A stretch of DNA of 64,000 nucleotides from Daldinia sp. FL1419 (taxonomy: Eukaryota > Ascomycota > Sordariomycetes > Xylariales > Hypoxylaceae): assembly GCA_025201765.1 (NCBI GenBank), contig MU623342.1, forward strand, positions 434,001 through 498,000. Reading direction: 5' to 3'. Positions within the stretch are counted from its first letter, which is position 1. Each line of letters opens with the position of its first letter. Shown in pieces: positions 34,045-45,448 of this stretch. The position numbers and the translations under genes are program-made. The notes beneath the pieces are model-generated. The model was given only the letters and a program-made list of their open reading frames with translations, had not been told where the DNA came from and searched no databases.

Positions 34045-36048
34045 ATGTCTGTCATCGTGTCAACCCAGCTAGCCAGCTGGATCTTATATCTGTTCATACT
34101 CACCGTCCGTGCCCAGCCCGACTGTAAACACGACGAGTATGTCTCCAGTATCGAAGTAATCCTGGGAGAAGAGCACTAATCAGCTGAAAGTTGTTATAAT
34201 GCGCTTTTTCGTTGCGACTCTCCGCTCGCCCTTGCGGAAGCTTTAAACTATTGCGCGACTGTCGGGCACTACGGTGCGACTGACTATCCAGCATTCGCAA
34301 CTGCTGCAGTAAGTATTATAGCGGCTCTATCGCTCCATATTACCCTTTATTGATGGACTGGGCGTGCGAACCGCTTATGCGAGACGTCTTATAAGCCCCT
34401 ATGGGGACTTATAACGGTGAATAATTGTTGACTTCAAGTATTGTAGTGCGGTAATACTAACAAGCGAGCCTATATCTCAGCTTGTCAATGTGGCGTTGCT
34501 TGCCCTTCTCTTCAGCCCGCTACGGTGTCTTCCAGCACTACTGTATTGACTCTGACGACGCTTACTACCTCAACCATCGCGCCAGGAGGTGGTCAGTCAT
34601 CACCCGGCTTTTCCATACCTGCCACACCTGCCACACTCATTAGCTCTGACAGTGTCCGCGAGACTAGTGCTTCTTCTTCTGGTGTATTTAGTTCTGCGAT
34701 ATCAGGCAACCCGAGCCTTGGATCCTCGGCCTCACAGGGGTCATCGTTGTCAATAGTCATGACATCAAGCAATTCTGGAAGCTACCCATCGTCTAAAGAC
34801 ACGGCCTTGAGTACGCGAGTGACGGTTTCTGATCCTGAATCGGCACTGACCGCTCCCGTTTCGCCGACTACGACTTCACTTTCTACGACGTCGGTTTCGG
34901 ATGGACCCTTATCTATTCCCTTGAATACCTCTAGCGCATTGTCAAGCACGTCCTCGGATCTTTCCGGAGGGGAGTCGTCCGGAACGCTGTTGACAGTCAC
35001 GTCGTATGGTTCCCATCCAGCCACAATCTCATCGAGTTTTACCGTAAGTAGCAGCTCGGCTCTCTGGACGAATACGTCTCGGACTTCGGGCGTTGGATTC
35101 CCTACTTCGGCCAACATTAGTACGGCGTCTTCAACTTTGTTAGATCAGGCCTCGACATCGGCTTCGTCGTCGATTGGAACGTCTTCGTCCGGTGATCCTA
35201 TTGGTGGTAACTCGACGGTGTCGTTTAACTCCGCTACGGATGCCTCGATTCCATTACCTCGTCCGACTTCGATTGATACAACGTGTACGTCGACTCCCAC
35301 ACCGACTCCGTCGACTCCCTGCCATAGCTCCTTTTCCTATTTTCCTAATTCGACGGCAACACACAATCCTGCTCCAAGCGTCACCAAAGACGTGATATCC
35401 GCCTCGGCTTTCGGCGTGTCTTCGTGGCCATCGCTAAACCATACGTCGTCGAGTACGCTATCAACTTCGAAGTCCAGCGCATCCCCATCCTGTACCAGCT
35501 CCTCCAGTTCCAAGATGATCGAGAACGGCGACTTCGAGCGGGGTTTGTCACCGTGGAGTATCGACATGGTGGATATTATGTCGACGAGCTACTCAGTAGC
35601 GCGGCCCGGAGCCAACGGGTCATGCGGCGCGTTTCACGTCCATATGCGACGGAACTCACAGACGGATGACCTACGGGCAAACCTACGGCTCGTAAGCCCT
35701 CTGATCTCGCCGCCGGCCCAACCGGGAGCGTCATGGGCCGTGTCGTTCTGGGTACGATTCGGCAGCGGGCGCGCCACGAACTCATACGTCAACTTGTTTG
35801 CTAACGGAGAGGTGGCACACCGTGTAGATGCTGCGGATGAGGGAGCCACTAACTGGACACGAGTCGAGTTTCCTTATACCACGGCGTCCACCGATCATAT
35901 GCTCCAGCTTGTCTTCTCGTTTGCGCTGGGCAACGCGCCGTACAACGACGTATGGATTGATAAGGTGGCCATGGATGTGAAAGCCATCAATTCGACACCG
36001 GTGGGACAGGGATTTGCCGTCGCAACTTCGAAGGCTTATGCCTCTTGA
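34045..36048 (+). CDS. Secreted Ser/Thr-rich protein with Cys-rich N-terminus and CBM-like C-terminus
   Basis: Three exons, 34045-34136, 34191-34308 and 34447-36048, give 603 aa. The first intron is only 54 nt (donor GTATGT, branch ACTAAT, acceptor AAAG); the alternative acceptor at 34183 gives an immediate stop. Residues 1-24 look like a signal peptide (hydrophobic WILYLFILTVRAQ). Residues 27 to about 95 hold eight cysteines, with CYNALFRC, LNYC, AACG and ACQCGVAC, a layout seen at the start of many fungal secreted proteins. A Ser/Thr-rich, probably O-glycosylated stalk follows to about 420. The last ~170 residues begin MIENGDFERGLSPW and resemble galactose-binding/CBM4_9-like beta-sandwiches. 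A cell-wall or extracellular role is inferred. No GPI signal is seen. Confidence 0.8.
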
Positions 36049-37209
36049 GGAGATAGGCTGCCTATACAAGTCGTCCTTGTATCATCTGGCTGGAAATAAA
36101 ACTGTGCAGTAGATTCCAAGTATCACGTAGATTAGAAGGATGAGGTCCTAGGAAGTTAGAGTCATGTTATATTTCCTTGATGTATCAGATATAGAGGTAT
36201 CATATAATTTCCGGGAATATACAACCTTTTGGGATTTTAAGGGAACCCCATATTATTGGTTCTTACATTCAAGTCCGTAAGAACGAGGTCCAACTTGACT
36301 GAGTAGAGTTGAAAGAGAAACGAAACGAAACTTAGGAGAAGGTATGAACTTGGGGGGGGATGAGGTAGGTACATTGTGCTCGGTGGAGCTTTCTCGGCAG
36401 CTTCGGGGTCTACATACGGGTCTACAAACACGGGTGTTGTGGCTTGTATTAATTATGAGGTATCCACGGTAGGAGCTACCCCACATCTTAGTATACGTAC
36501 CTACCGGGTACAATACCTATGTAGACCTAACCCACTTACATCATGCTTGGTAGCACCTAACTAAAGCTTGCATTACTAAGGGCTGTTTGCACCTACCCTG
36601 GTACTTTGGGTATACCTGGTATTGTACAATACCAACTAACAGGTGTAGGTGCCTACCTAGGCTGCGCAGCTGAAGAATTTCAATATTTGTGGTGGGGGGT
36701 ATTTAGGTATTATTTTTCGGTACATCTTTCCCATCTACCATCTGCTACCGTAGCTTTCTTTACCTGTCATTTTCCAACATCCAAGTTCTTTCCGAATTCT
36801 TCCATATCTTTGGAGACCAAGATTTCTTGTTATTTTTTATTTTTTTCTTGTTGCGAGTCATACGCAAATGCACTCCTGGGTAGATTTCGCCCGTGAGAGC
36901 CGCCTGGATTTCCACTAAAACTGCCACTAGGCCCATCAACCCCTCAGAGCCTTACTATTGCGAGGCAAGCTACAGGTAACGTAAAAAGCTCGTGAGAGCT
37001 GGGGTGAATCGGTGTATGGAACTCCAAGGCAGATGTGTCTATATACCCGAATGCGTTACCGAAACACCTGTCATAGGAAAAAGTATTAGTCAACTGTGTT
37101 CAACTTCGCGACTAGCAACCTCTCACTTCCTCTTCTTCTTTCTTCACTTACCCATTGGACATCCAACCTTCAAGCTCCCGCGTGATTTTGTTAGTCAAAT
37201 TAGTTCAAG
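36049..37209. other. intergenic region
   Basis: There is no supported gene. TACCTACC-type motifs appear around 36365, 36500 and 36650. C/T-rich sequence at about 37100-37170 precedes the next start codon and is probably promoter or leader. Short open frames lack recognisable features. Confidence 0.4.
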
Positions 37210-39723
37210 ATGATGTCAGCACAGCTCCAGCAGCCTGAGAAGGCCGGAGCGAAGTTACCGGCTACAGAGAACGGCTCGAGTAACACAGTTATCTCGTCTG
37301 GCGCAGGACAGCCCATGCCTACCGAGCTCAAACCACTCAACCCACTCCGGAACCGTGTTCTAGATAGCAAAAGTCCCTACGTACGAGCGCATGCCGATAG
37401 TCTTGTCGCTTGGCAACTTCTGGACGACGATGCGATCAGTCGAGCGAAGAAGGAGAACAAATTGATATTCCTTAGTATCGGGTTCCTCGCATCTCATTGT
37501 ACGTTGGTCCATAGCTAGGTAGTATTAGAGATAGACAATGCTAATCTGCTACCAGACTGTCACATTACGAAGCAAGAGTCGTTTTCTAACCCCAAAGTCG
37601 CGTCTCTACTCAATGAGAGTTTTGTTCCTATTATAATCGATCGTGAGGAACGACCCGACATCGATAACATATACATGAGTTATAATCAGTCTCTCAGTGG
37701 GAGTGGGGGTTGGCCCTTGAATGTTTTCCTCACTCCGGAGCTGGAACCTGTTTTCAGTGGGACCTATTGGGCTGCACCTGGTGTTCAGGACGATGGAGGG
37801 GTGGAAAATGACGGGGTTGAGAAACCCCTCGATTGGCTTATCGTTATTAAGAAGGTCCTCGCCTCGTGGTTGGACGAAGAGCCTCGTGTTCGCGAAGAGG
37901 CGAAAAAGATGGTGGTCGAATTGAGTCACCTCTCGGCAGAAGGCACCCTGAACCACACAGGGAATGATTTCCTGCAGTCTACCTCTTCTACTCAAGTAGA
38001 AACATCTACTTCAAGTTCTGATCATCCCCGTGAAGTCTATGGTGAAGTCGACTTGGACCAGATCGAGGAGGCATACGAACGAATCACAAGAACTTTTGAT
38101 CCTATGTTCGGTGGTTTCGGCCTCGAGAATAAGTTTTTAACTCCAGCAAAGCTCTCGTTACTTCTGAGAGCTACTCGATTCCCAAAAGTCGTCCAAGATG
38201 TAGTTGGACCGAACGACTGTAAATACATTAGTGGCATGGGCTTGCATACTCTTAGAAGGATTGCTAATGGTGCGGTACATGATCACATTGGGGGCGGTTT
38301 CCACCGTTACTCCATCACAAGGGACTGGTCATTGCCAGCCTTTGAGAAGATGTTGATAGACAACGCCCTACTCCTTGGTCTTTTCTTGGATGCTTGGCTT
38401 ACTTCTGGAGGTACTAGAGATGGTGAATTTGCTGATGTGGTAACTGAAGTTGCCGATTACATCGTGAGTGATAGAATGCTGTCGTCGAAGGGTGGATTTT
38501 TCACGAGCGAGGCAGCGGATTCATATAACCGAAAGGGAGATAAAGTGATGCAGAATGGTGCGTATTACTTGTGGACGAGAAAAGAGTTCGACGCCATTGT
38601 TGGTGACGAACAAGATAGCGCGATTGCGGCTGCGTATTGGAACGTCCAGGAACACGGAAACGTCGACCGCGAATACGACCCCCACGATGAATTCCTCAAC
38701 CAAAATGTCCTTCATATTGTTAAGAACTCTACGAGGCTAAGTAAGCAGCTCGGAATTTCAGAACGTGAAGTTGATCAGCGCATCAGAGCCGCCAAGGCGA
38801 AGCTACGTTCTCACCGACAAAAAGAACGAGTTCATCCAGAAATCGACACAAAGATTGTCACAGCATACAATGGCATGGCTATTGCTGCTTTGGCACGAAC
38901 TGCTTCGGCGCTGATTAGTACCGAGTTTGGTTCATCCCGACAAGGAAAAAAGTATTTGGAGGTGGCTAAGAATGCGGCTCGGTTTATCAGGAACGAACTC
39001 TGGGATAACAACAAGAAAATGCTCTACAGAGTATACTCTGAAGGCCAAGCGTATATCGAGGCATTTGCGGAGGACTACGCCTTGCTGATCGAGGGGCTCA
39101 TCGAACTCTACGAAGCTACTACTGAAGAGTCGTGGCTCGAATGGGCCGACGAGTTACAACAACGTCAAATCAAACTTTTCTACGATACCCCTACACCAGC
39201 ACCTACGACGGCAAACGCTAGATGCGGTGCCTTCTACTCTACGGCCTTGGGTGCGCCGTATACGCTGCTCCGTATCAAGGACGCTATGGATACTTCTCAA
39301 CCTTCTGTCAACGCAGTGTCCGTATCGAATCTATTCAGGCTAGGTGGACTCTTAGGCGATGAGAATTATACCTATCTTGCAAAGGAAAGCGCCAATGCTT
39401 TTGGTGTGGAGATGCTAGAGCATCCGAATCTGTTCCCTGGTTTGCTATGCGGAATCATTCCCTGGAAACTAGGCGGCCAGCATTGGCTGGCAGTTGGTGA
39501 GAATCCCGGGTCGGAGCAATTAAAGGCATTCTACAAAGCTCCCCGCGCTGCCTTATTCACACTTCGATATCACACCCCGGGCAAATCAGACACCTGGATT
39601 AGCAAACGAGATTGCCGAGTCTCAGCCTTCCCACAAGAACGGGGTTTGTACAATAGGTCCCCGAACGGCACGTACCGAAAACTAGGACGTAATGATCTTC
39701 TGGTCGACCCGGATCACGAATAG
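37210..39723 (+). CDS. SPATA20/YyaL-type protein (DUF255 thioredoxin fold plus six-hairpin barrel)
   Basis: Exons 37210-37498 and 37556-39723 encode 818 aa, close to the usual ~750-800 aa. The 57-nt intron interrupts the thioredoxin-like site. The family start is clear: NPLRNRVLDSKSPYVRAHAD, then IFLSIGF. The exon junction reads ASH-YCH; the family motif is normally CHxC, so here S95 replaces the first Cys and C98 is kept. DREERPDID and GGWPLNVFLTPELEP follow, then GGFGLENKFLTPAKL, an HDHIGGGFHRYS region, and TAYNGMAIAALA in the (alpha/alpha)6 barrel. Family knowledge: the proteins contain a thioredoxin-like domain fused to a glycosidase-like barrel; their biochemical function is poorly defined. 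There is no clear signal peptide. Confidence 0.9.
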
Positions 39724-41389
39724 ATATTTCACAGTCGGATTTCTCAACGGAAAATATTGCACACGAAAATGGTGGACGGCGCATCTAGAGGTACACGCAT
39801 GAAATGACGACTTCTCCTTTTTCGTCTTTGGTGGGGGGCACGGATTGAGGTATATACCAGGAGGCGTCTACGGTATAAGGCTTAACGGGGAATGGTTCAC
39901 GTGTGCATGTTTGTGTATGTCTATATTTTCTTTCTGTTCTTCTGCATTGCTTGGCGATTCATTGCATATGTGTCGAGGTTTGGGAGGGGATTATAACGAT
40001 GACAATAATGATCAGGAGGGAGTCTTGTACATTTGCATGGAACGGACGTTAGTTTAAATGTTTGTTGCGTTATAGTTTGAGTGTTCTTGTGATGGCGCGT
40101 GTGATTTGAGACTGGTCTTTTGAGCAGTGAGTTGCGGTGACTTTAAGGAGGTTGATTATCTGGGGCCATGATGCAATATCAAAAAAGGGATATGAATGCT
40201 TGGCGTTATCGCCGAGGTTACCCAGGAGGCATGTTTTAACAAAGGGATGGGTACATGAGTGTAAAGGAACTCTCCGCAATATGCTATTTCTCTCCTCGCT
40301 CTTTCGATGTCGATGTCGACGCCTAGTATTCTACCAAACCATGAACCGACCGTTCGTCGAGTTCTTGTTCTTGTTCTTGTACTGTTGATGTATTAAGTAG
40401 CCTCAAGCAGTTTTTAGCTTTAACAATTACGCGTGCGAATTATTTGAAATAGCGCTCTCCTGGTGATTGGACTAATTGTAGTTGAAGCTTTGATATTGAA
40501 TTCAAAACATCCAGAATAGTGAATAATGCCATTGCGGTTCTTACAGGTCTATGTCGGTTTTTCCTTTTTTCTCCTTTTTTAAAAAAGGAGACCGAGGTTT
40601 AGTCTTATTATATTACGAGCTAGTAATACGCGATATTTCTCAGCCTCTAGTCGTGGAATATATGAGGCATATATTAAAAAAAAATACTCAAGGCATTTCT
40701 TCGACAACGCTGGTTATACGTAATGGGCAACTCCCGCCAAGGTGGGTATGTATACCTAGATTTATCGCTTAATATTTCAATACTATATCTCAAGTACTAA
40801 TTAAACACGCGCACGGCCATAATCACAAACTTAATAGTTTTTACGCGTTTTTTGGTCTTGATATTGTAAGGGGGTATCTATTCTACGGTATCGAACCGTA
40901 GATGCAGTGTGAATTCTTCGTTCTCCCGGACGGAAAGATAGGGGATGTTGTGTCGTTTGCTTTGTTCTTCAGAGACAGACAGCCGATAACTCCAAGTGCT
41001 GATGCAAGTCTTCTCTCTCATATACCCCTCTTCCTCCAAAATAATTTCCTTGTCCTGGTAGTTCCCTTGCTCTGCTGCCGCTGCCGCTGCCGCTTCCCCC
41101 TTTCCTTATCCGCCTCCCTTCGCCTCCCGCTTCCTAGACACCGACGCGGCTTCCTCCTTATTTTATAAGGAGGTGTTATACAAATGAAAAGAGGAGCCCT
41201 GTGAATCCGCTAGAGGCCATGATGCATTCATTGCTCTTTAAATTGAGCGCTATGTCGGTGCTCTCCATGGTCTGCCATATTCGAATCGTTCACATCGGAT
41301 GAATGTCCTCATCACTGTCAACTACATACAACCCGATCATGGACTCTTTCATCATCGTATTGTATCCATAGCACCATCAGTATCTCCCA
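39724..41389. other. convergent 3' intergenic region
   Basis: This lies between the SPATA20-like gene (+) and the dynein light intermediate chain gene (-), so it holds both 3' ends. TTCTTG repeats (about 40362-40380) and CCGCTG repeats (about 41077-41094) are present. Open frames of 60-90 codons have no family features. Confidence 0.4.
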
Positions 41390-43233
41390 TCATGTCTTAG
41401 TGGCACCGCCTCCAGCCGTCGGCTTCCTATTCATTAGATTACCGAAGAACTTGGCCAACGTGTCCGTATCTGGTGGCCCTCCTCCCTCATCAAGCTGAGG
41501 CCCATCGTCTAAGTGAGACTCGGAGGATTGTCCGTAAGCTTGGCGGTCCTGTTGGCAAATTAGTAACAGTTATGATTTCTGAGCGTGGATGGAAATCTAC
41601 CTTAAGCCGCTGCACCATATCGTCAGCATCCACTTGAATACCACCCATGTTAAACTGCACTGGTCCGATATGGTCGCTGATCATATCATCGCTGTGCTCT
41701 CGTGCAAACGTGTTGTGGTGGTTTCTGCCCGCCTTTTCGTCCGACTTCTTCTGTTGCTCGAGTCGCTCTAATTGGTTGGCAAGGAATGCTTGCGTGTCAA
41801 CTGAAGGAACTTCCAATTTACTCGTATCCTGGTTTACTTGGGCTAATTGTAAAGCGTCCAGGCTCGTGTCCTGGACCTGTTCTTCGTAAAGTGCGACGGA
41901 AGATCCTTCCGGCTCGCCTGACTCGTCTGTGTCTCCACCGACTTGGTGGCTGGCCTCCTGTATCTCTTTTGCCTTTGACGTAGGGAAAGGCTGGTCGAGG
42001 TCTATTGACCAGCCTTCGCTAACCCTCTCGACGTCGAATCCATCCCGTAACACCCGGATTTTGCCCCACGAGTCCCAGTTAGGGGGCACCACAATCTTGT
42101 CCCGGTCAATAACATTAGCTTTCAGAGAGCCACGCTTCAGTAACGAGTGAATCCCGAGACTGGCGTGAACAAGACTTTGTAGCGGCGACGGCATCGACGG
42201 TGTTGTGTAAATAAGAGAGGCGCCGTCTAGTTACGAGTTAGCGAGACTATGGCGGCAAGTCTAGTACTGGGGACATACGCCTTAGCAAAACCGTTCTTAG
42301 ATATTGAAGTACGAGATCAAATTTCTCTTCCTTCCATGCCTGTGTCTTTTCCAAGTAGTCTATTTTTTCGGACTGGCGGCAATAGTTAGCGCTGTACTTG
42401 TGAATAGGATAAGTGCAACTCACATTCTGGCATACGACGCAAAGCGGTAGGCCTAAACCGTCTTCCCACTCTCCTGGCCCAAGTGGTAACGCAACATCCC
42501 CTTCTGCCGCAACTGCGCCGGTACCGTCTAGATTTACGGACCCGCCCGTTCGCCCGCGGTCTCTCCAGCCGATCATCACCTCCTCCATCGTCTCTTTGCA
42601 CTCCGGACTAAGGGACCTGATAACGGTGCGCAACAGCAACAGCCATTCTCGAAGTTGGCGCATCCATAACCAAGGCTGGGACCAGTCGAGTAGTATTACT
42701 ATTAATGTATTTGCAATCGATTGCGGAGTCAAAAGCGGTTGAATGAGCGAAGTAAACGAAGGCGATGGACTGCTAAGTAAGTAAAGCGATATGCGTGCTA
42801 AAAAGTCTGGTTTGGGTCAGCGCAGAATACTTGATTACAGCGAAGCCTGATAGACTGACCCTCCTGATCCGCGTCCAACACGTTATAATATGTATATCCA
42901 AGAGCGAAACTATTGGCTATTGGGGGAGTCTTTTGATTATTTCGATCTATACCCTTGCGTCCTTCGTTACTAGATAGGGCTTCGAGGAAGTCTCGTTGCG
43001 AATCTACGGTGCCCCCTGAGATGTTGTTAGTCGCCCCCTTTATGCCTAGCGATTCGGGGAAGCTCGTTCATACCGAGAACTAGCAAGTTCTTCTCCGGTA
43101 ACCTCTTGCCGCTGGCGACGGAGTCGAGCATAGAGCTCCACATGTCCTTCTTTTGGTCATCCTTCTTCCCCTCCGAACCGGTACCGACCGAAGTAGTCGT
43201 ATACGTGGAGAACCGGTTCGAATTGGCCGTCAT
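41390..43233 (-). CDS. Cytoplasmic dynein light intermediate chain
   Basis: Six exons on the minus strand, 43233-43074, 43015-42860, 42797-42424, 42372-42279, 42226-41601 and 41548-41390, give 522 aa with phase preserved throughout. Diagnostic stretches: KRLPEKNLLVLGGT (degenerate P-loop region), PPIANSFALGYTYYNVLDAD, LPLCVVCQN, FDLVLQYLRTVLLRHGASLIY, then SPLQSLVHASLGIHSLLKR, DKIVVPPNWDSWGKIRVL and, near the C-terminus, DTLAKFFGNLMNRKP. Family knowledge: DLIC links the dynein heavy chain to cargo adaptors and is needed for nuclear distribution and endosome transport in hyphae. The 51-nt third intron is in frame and could be read through. The second donor is GTCAGT, unusual, and slightly shortens the usual sequence before ARISLY, so that junction is least certain. 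Confidence 0.9.
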
Positions 43234-44142
43234 ATTTGATTATAGTTGATTGTTGGTAGCATTGGAAGAGATATAAATGCGCCTGTGGGTAGCCGTCGAC
43301 GTAATCCGGTCCAAGTTGCGATTAACTACCTAGGTATCAGACCCTTATAACGCGTCTTAAGGTCGATTTTTAACCGAATCGCGTTGAAAAATTACCAAGA
43401 CTTTTTTATACTTTCTTTTTCTTTTTCTCTTCTTTTTCTCTTCTTTTTCTTGATTTTTTTTTATTCAACAAAATGAGACGACTGGAGGAGATTAAGGGGT
43501 GGGGTTCTTAAAGTATAAACAAATGACCTCAATAAGTGAGATAGTTCAGTTTAATCGGTCTCCTGCTTCGTGGTCGGTTTCTTTTTGACCATAAAAAACA
43601 TGTACTTAGCTACATGTCACTTCCGTTCCCCTTGAAGCTCCAGACATTTGATTAACAGAGGCCTGGATTCACTATCACTGGGCTGTTTTAGTGGACCCTC
43701 TGGCTCTTACGGTCCGACGTTTCCCCAGTACAAGGATTCCGCTTTAGGGGTTTCACACGCTGAAGCACCTGCAGCTACCTAAGGTACGACATCAAAGGGT
43801 ACCTGAGATGTTGTTCGCCGAGCTAAATTACGTGGAGACTGGCCCATTTAGGCTTAGACTAGGTTTTGCATGCTCTATGTAGTATCTGTCTAGGTAGGTA
43901 CAAAAGTCGGTAAGGTACCTCTTTATCTCATGTTTAGAGCTCTAACCTTGGAAAAAGTATGATGACAGCATTCTCCTTATCGTTTTATTATTAATAATCC
44001 CCGTCATTGATTCAGCCTTGCAGCTGAAGCTTCTTAACTTATCAGTACTTTCTTACTATTACGCAGCCTTCTTAAGCCGCTGCTTATTCTTGTGTTATTA
44101 CCCTTAAATTTTGTTGGAATAATAGTAATCGAATGCGACATT
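43234..44142. promoter_or_regulatory. divergent promoter region (dynein LIC / Ist3) with CT-rich tract
   Basis: A 909-bp region lies between divergent start codons at 43233 (minus) and 44143 (plus). A marked CTTTTTCTCTT-type pyrimidine tract lies at 43401-43460, and TACCTAGGTA-like motifs at about 43329 and 43889. Both promoters must lie here. Confidence 0.5.
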
Positions 44143-45176
44143 ATGAATCAGATACGCGCTATCCAAGCGCTCAACAAACGCGAAATTGAAAATGGAGTGT
44201 AAGTTCTTTGTTCCTCCGAGTCGTATTTCAAGACTCTTTATACTAATAGCAAGGCAGATCGCCGGAAGCTTCCTGGCATACCGATTACCGCGACACCGCC
44301 TTCGTCAACTTTGGTGGTCTGCCGTACGAATTGTCCGAGGGCGATATCATTACGATATTTTCGCAATATGGAGAGCCCGTGTTTTTAAAGCTCGCGCGAG
44401 ACAAGGAAACAGGCAAGAGCAAAGGATTCGGATGGCTTAAGTACGAGGACCAGCGGAGTACGGATCTAGCCGTGGACAACTTAGGAGGTGCTGAGATCAA
44501 TGGCCGTCTGATCAGAGTCGATCATGCCCGGTATAAGCCCCGCGACGATGAAGACCCCGAGGAGTTTAAAGTTGGCTGGGAAGACATCATGCGCCGCGAA
44601 AAGGCAGCCAAGGGCGAGGATGTGGATATGGAAGACGTCAGCGAGGAAGAAGAGGAGAGACGCCCGATGATCAAGGAGGAAATAGAGCTAGCGAAGCTCA
44701 TTGAAGAACACGACGAAGACGATCCTATGAAAGGCTTCTTGATCGAAGAGAAGAAGAAAGAAGTCGAATTGGCACTAAGGAAGGAGAGTGGGCGCAAAGA
44801 AAAGAGAGATAGGAAAGATAAGCATCGACATCATCACCATCACCATTCCCATAGATCCAGGAGAGAGGATCGAGACGACGAAGAGCGCGATCGTCACAGG
44901 AAATCTAGGCGAGATGAAACACCAGTTGGAAAAGGTAGTCGAGAACGAGATGAGAGCCCCCCGAGGCGAAGGACCGATTCTAGAGATGGTGGACGAAAAA
45001 GGCGGGAGGACGACCGTGATCGCGATCGACATCGTGATAGGGAACGGAGAGACCGAGGCGACAAGGATAGGCGTGAGAAACGTTCCCACCGCTACGATGA
45101 TGAGGACAGAGACAAGGACGGAGAACGCAAAAGTAGACGTAGTAGAAGCAGGTCTCCGCGTTCATATAGAGATTGA
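44143..45176 (+). CDS. ist3: Ist3/Snu17-like RRM protein of the U2 snRNP RES complex
   Basis: Exons 44143-44198 and 44258-45176 give 324 aa; the 59-nt intron has GTAAGT, ACTAAT and GGCAG. The N-terminus MNQIRAIQALNKREIENG then SWHTDYRDTAF is characteristic of the Ist3/RBMX2 family. One RRM spans about residues 32-112 with RNP2 AFVNFG (about 33-38) and RNP1 KGFGWLKY (74-81). A short acidic region follows, then a long Arg/Asp/Ser/His-rich tail (including a His run and RD/RS dipeptides) longer than in yeast but common in filamentous fungi. Family knowledge: with Bud13 and Pml1 it forms the RES complex that supports splicing and pre-mRNA retention in the nucleus. Confidence 0.92.
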
Positions 45177-45448
45177 CGTAACTGTCTAATCGCAATAAAG
45201 ATACCCCCATAAGTCAACGCTAGCTTGATAGTCTTGCCGGCCCGTATCCTAGTGCAACATGATTTCTAACGCCACCTTTGACCGACCACATAACGCCTGG
45301 CCCGTGAGAATCCATATACTCCACGCCGCTTTCCCGTAACCATATCAAATCAATACCTCTAGAATGGTGTCTAGGAATTCACCTAAGTTCCTGTTATCCT
45401 ACTGCTCGTATTAGGAGCATTGCCCTCGTAAAAATCCCTGAGTTCGTC

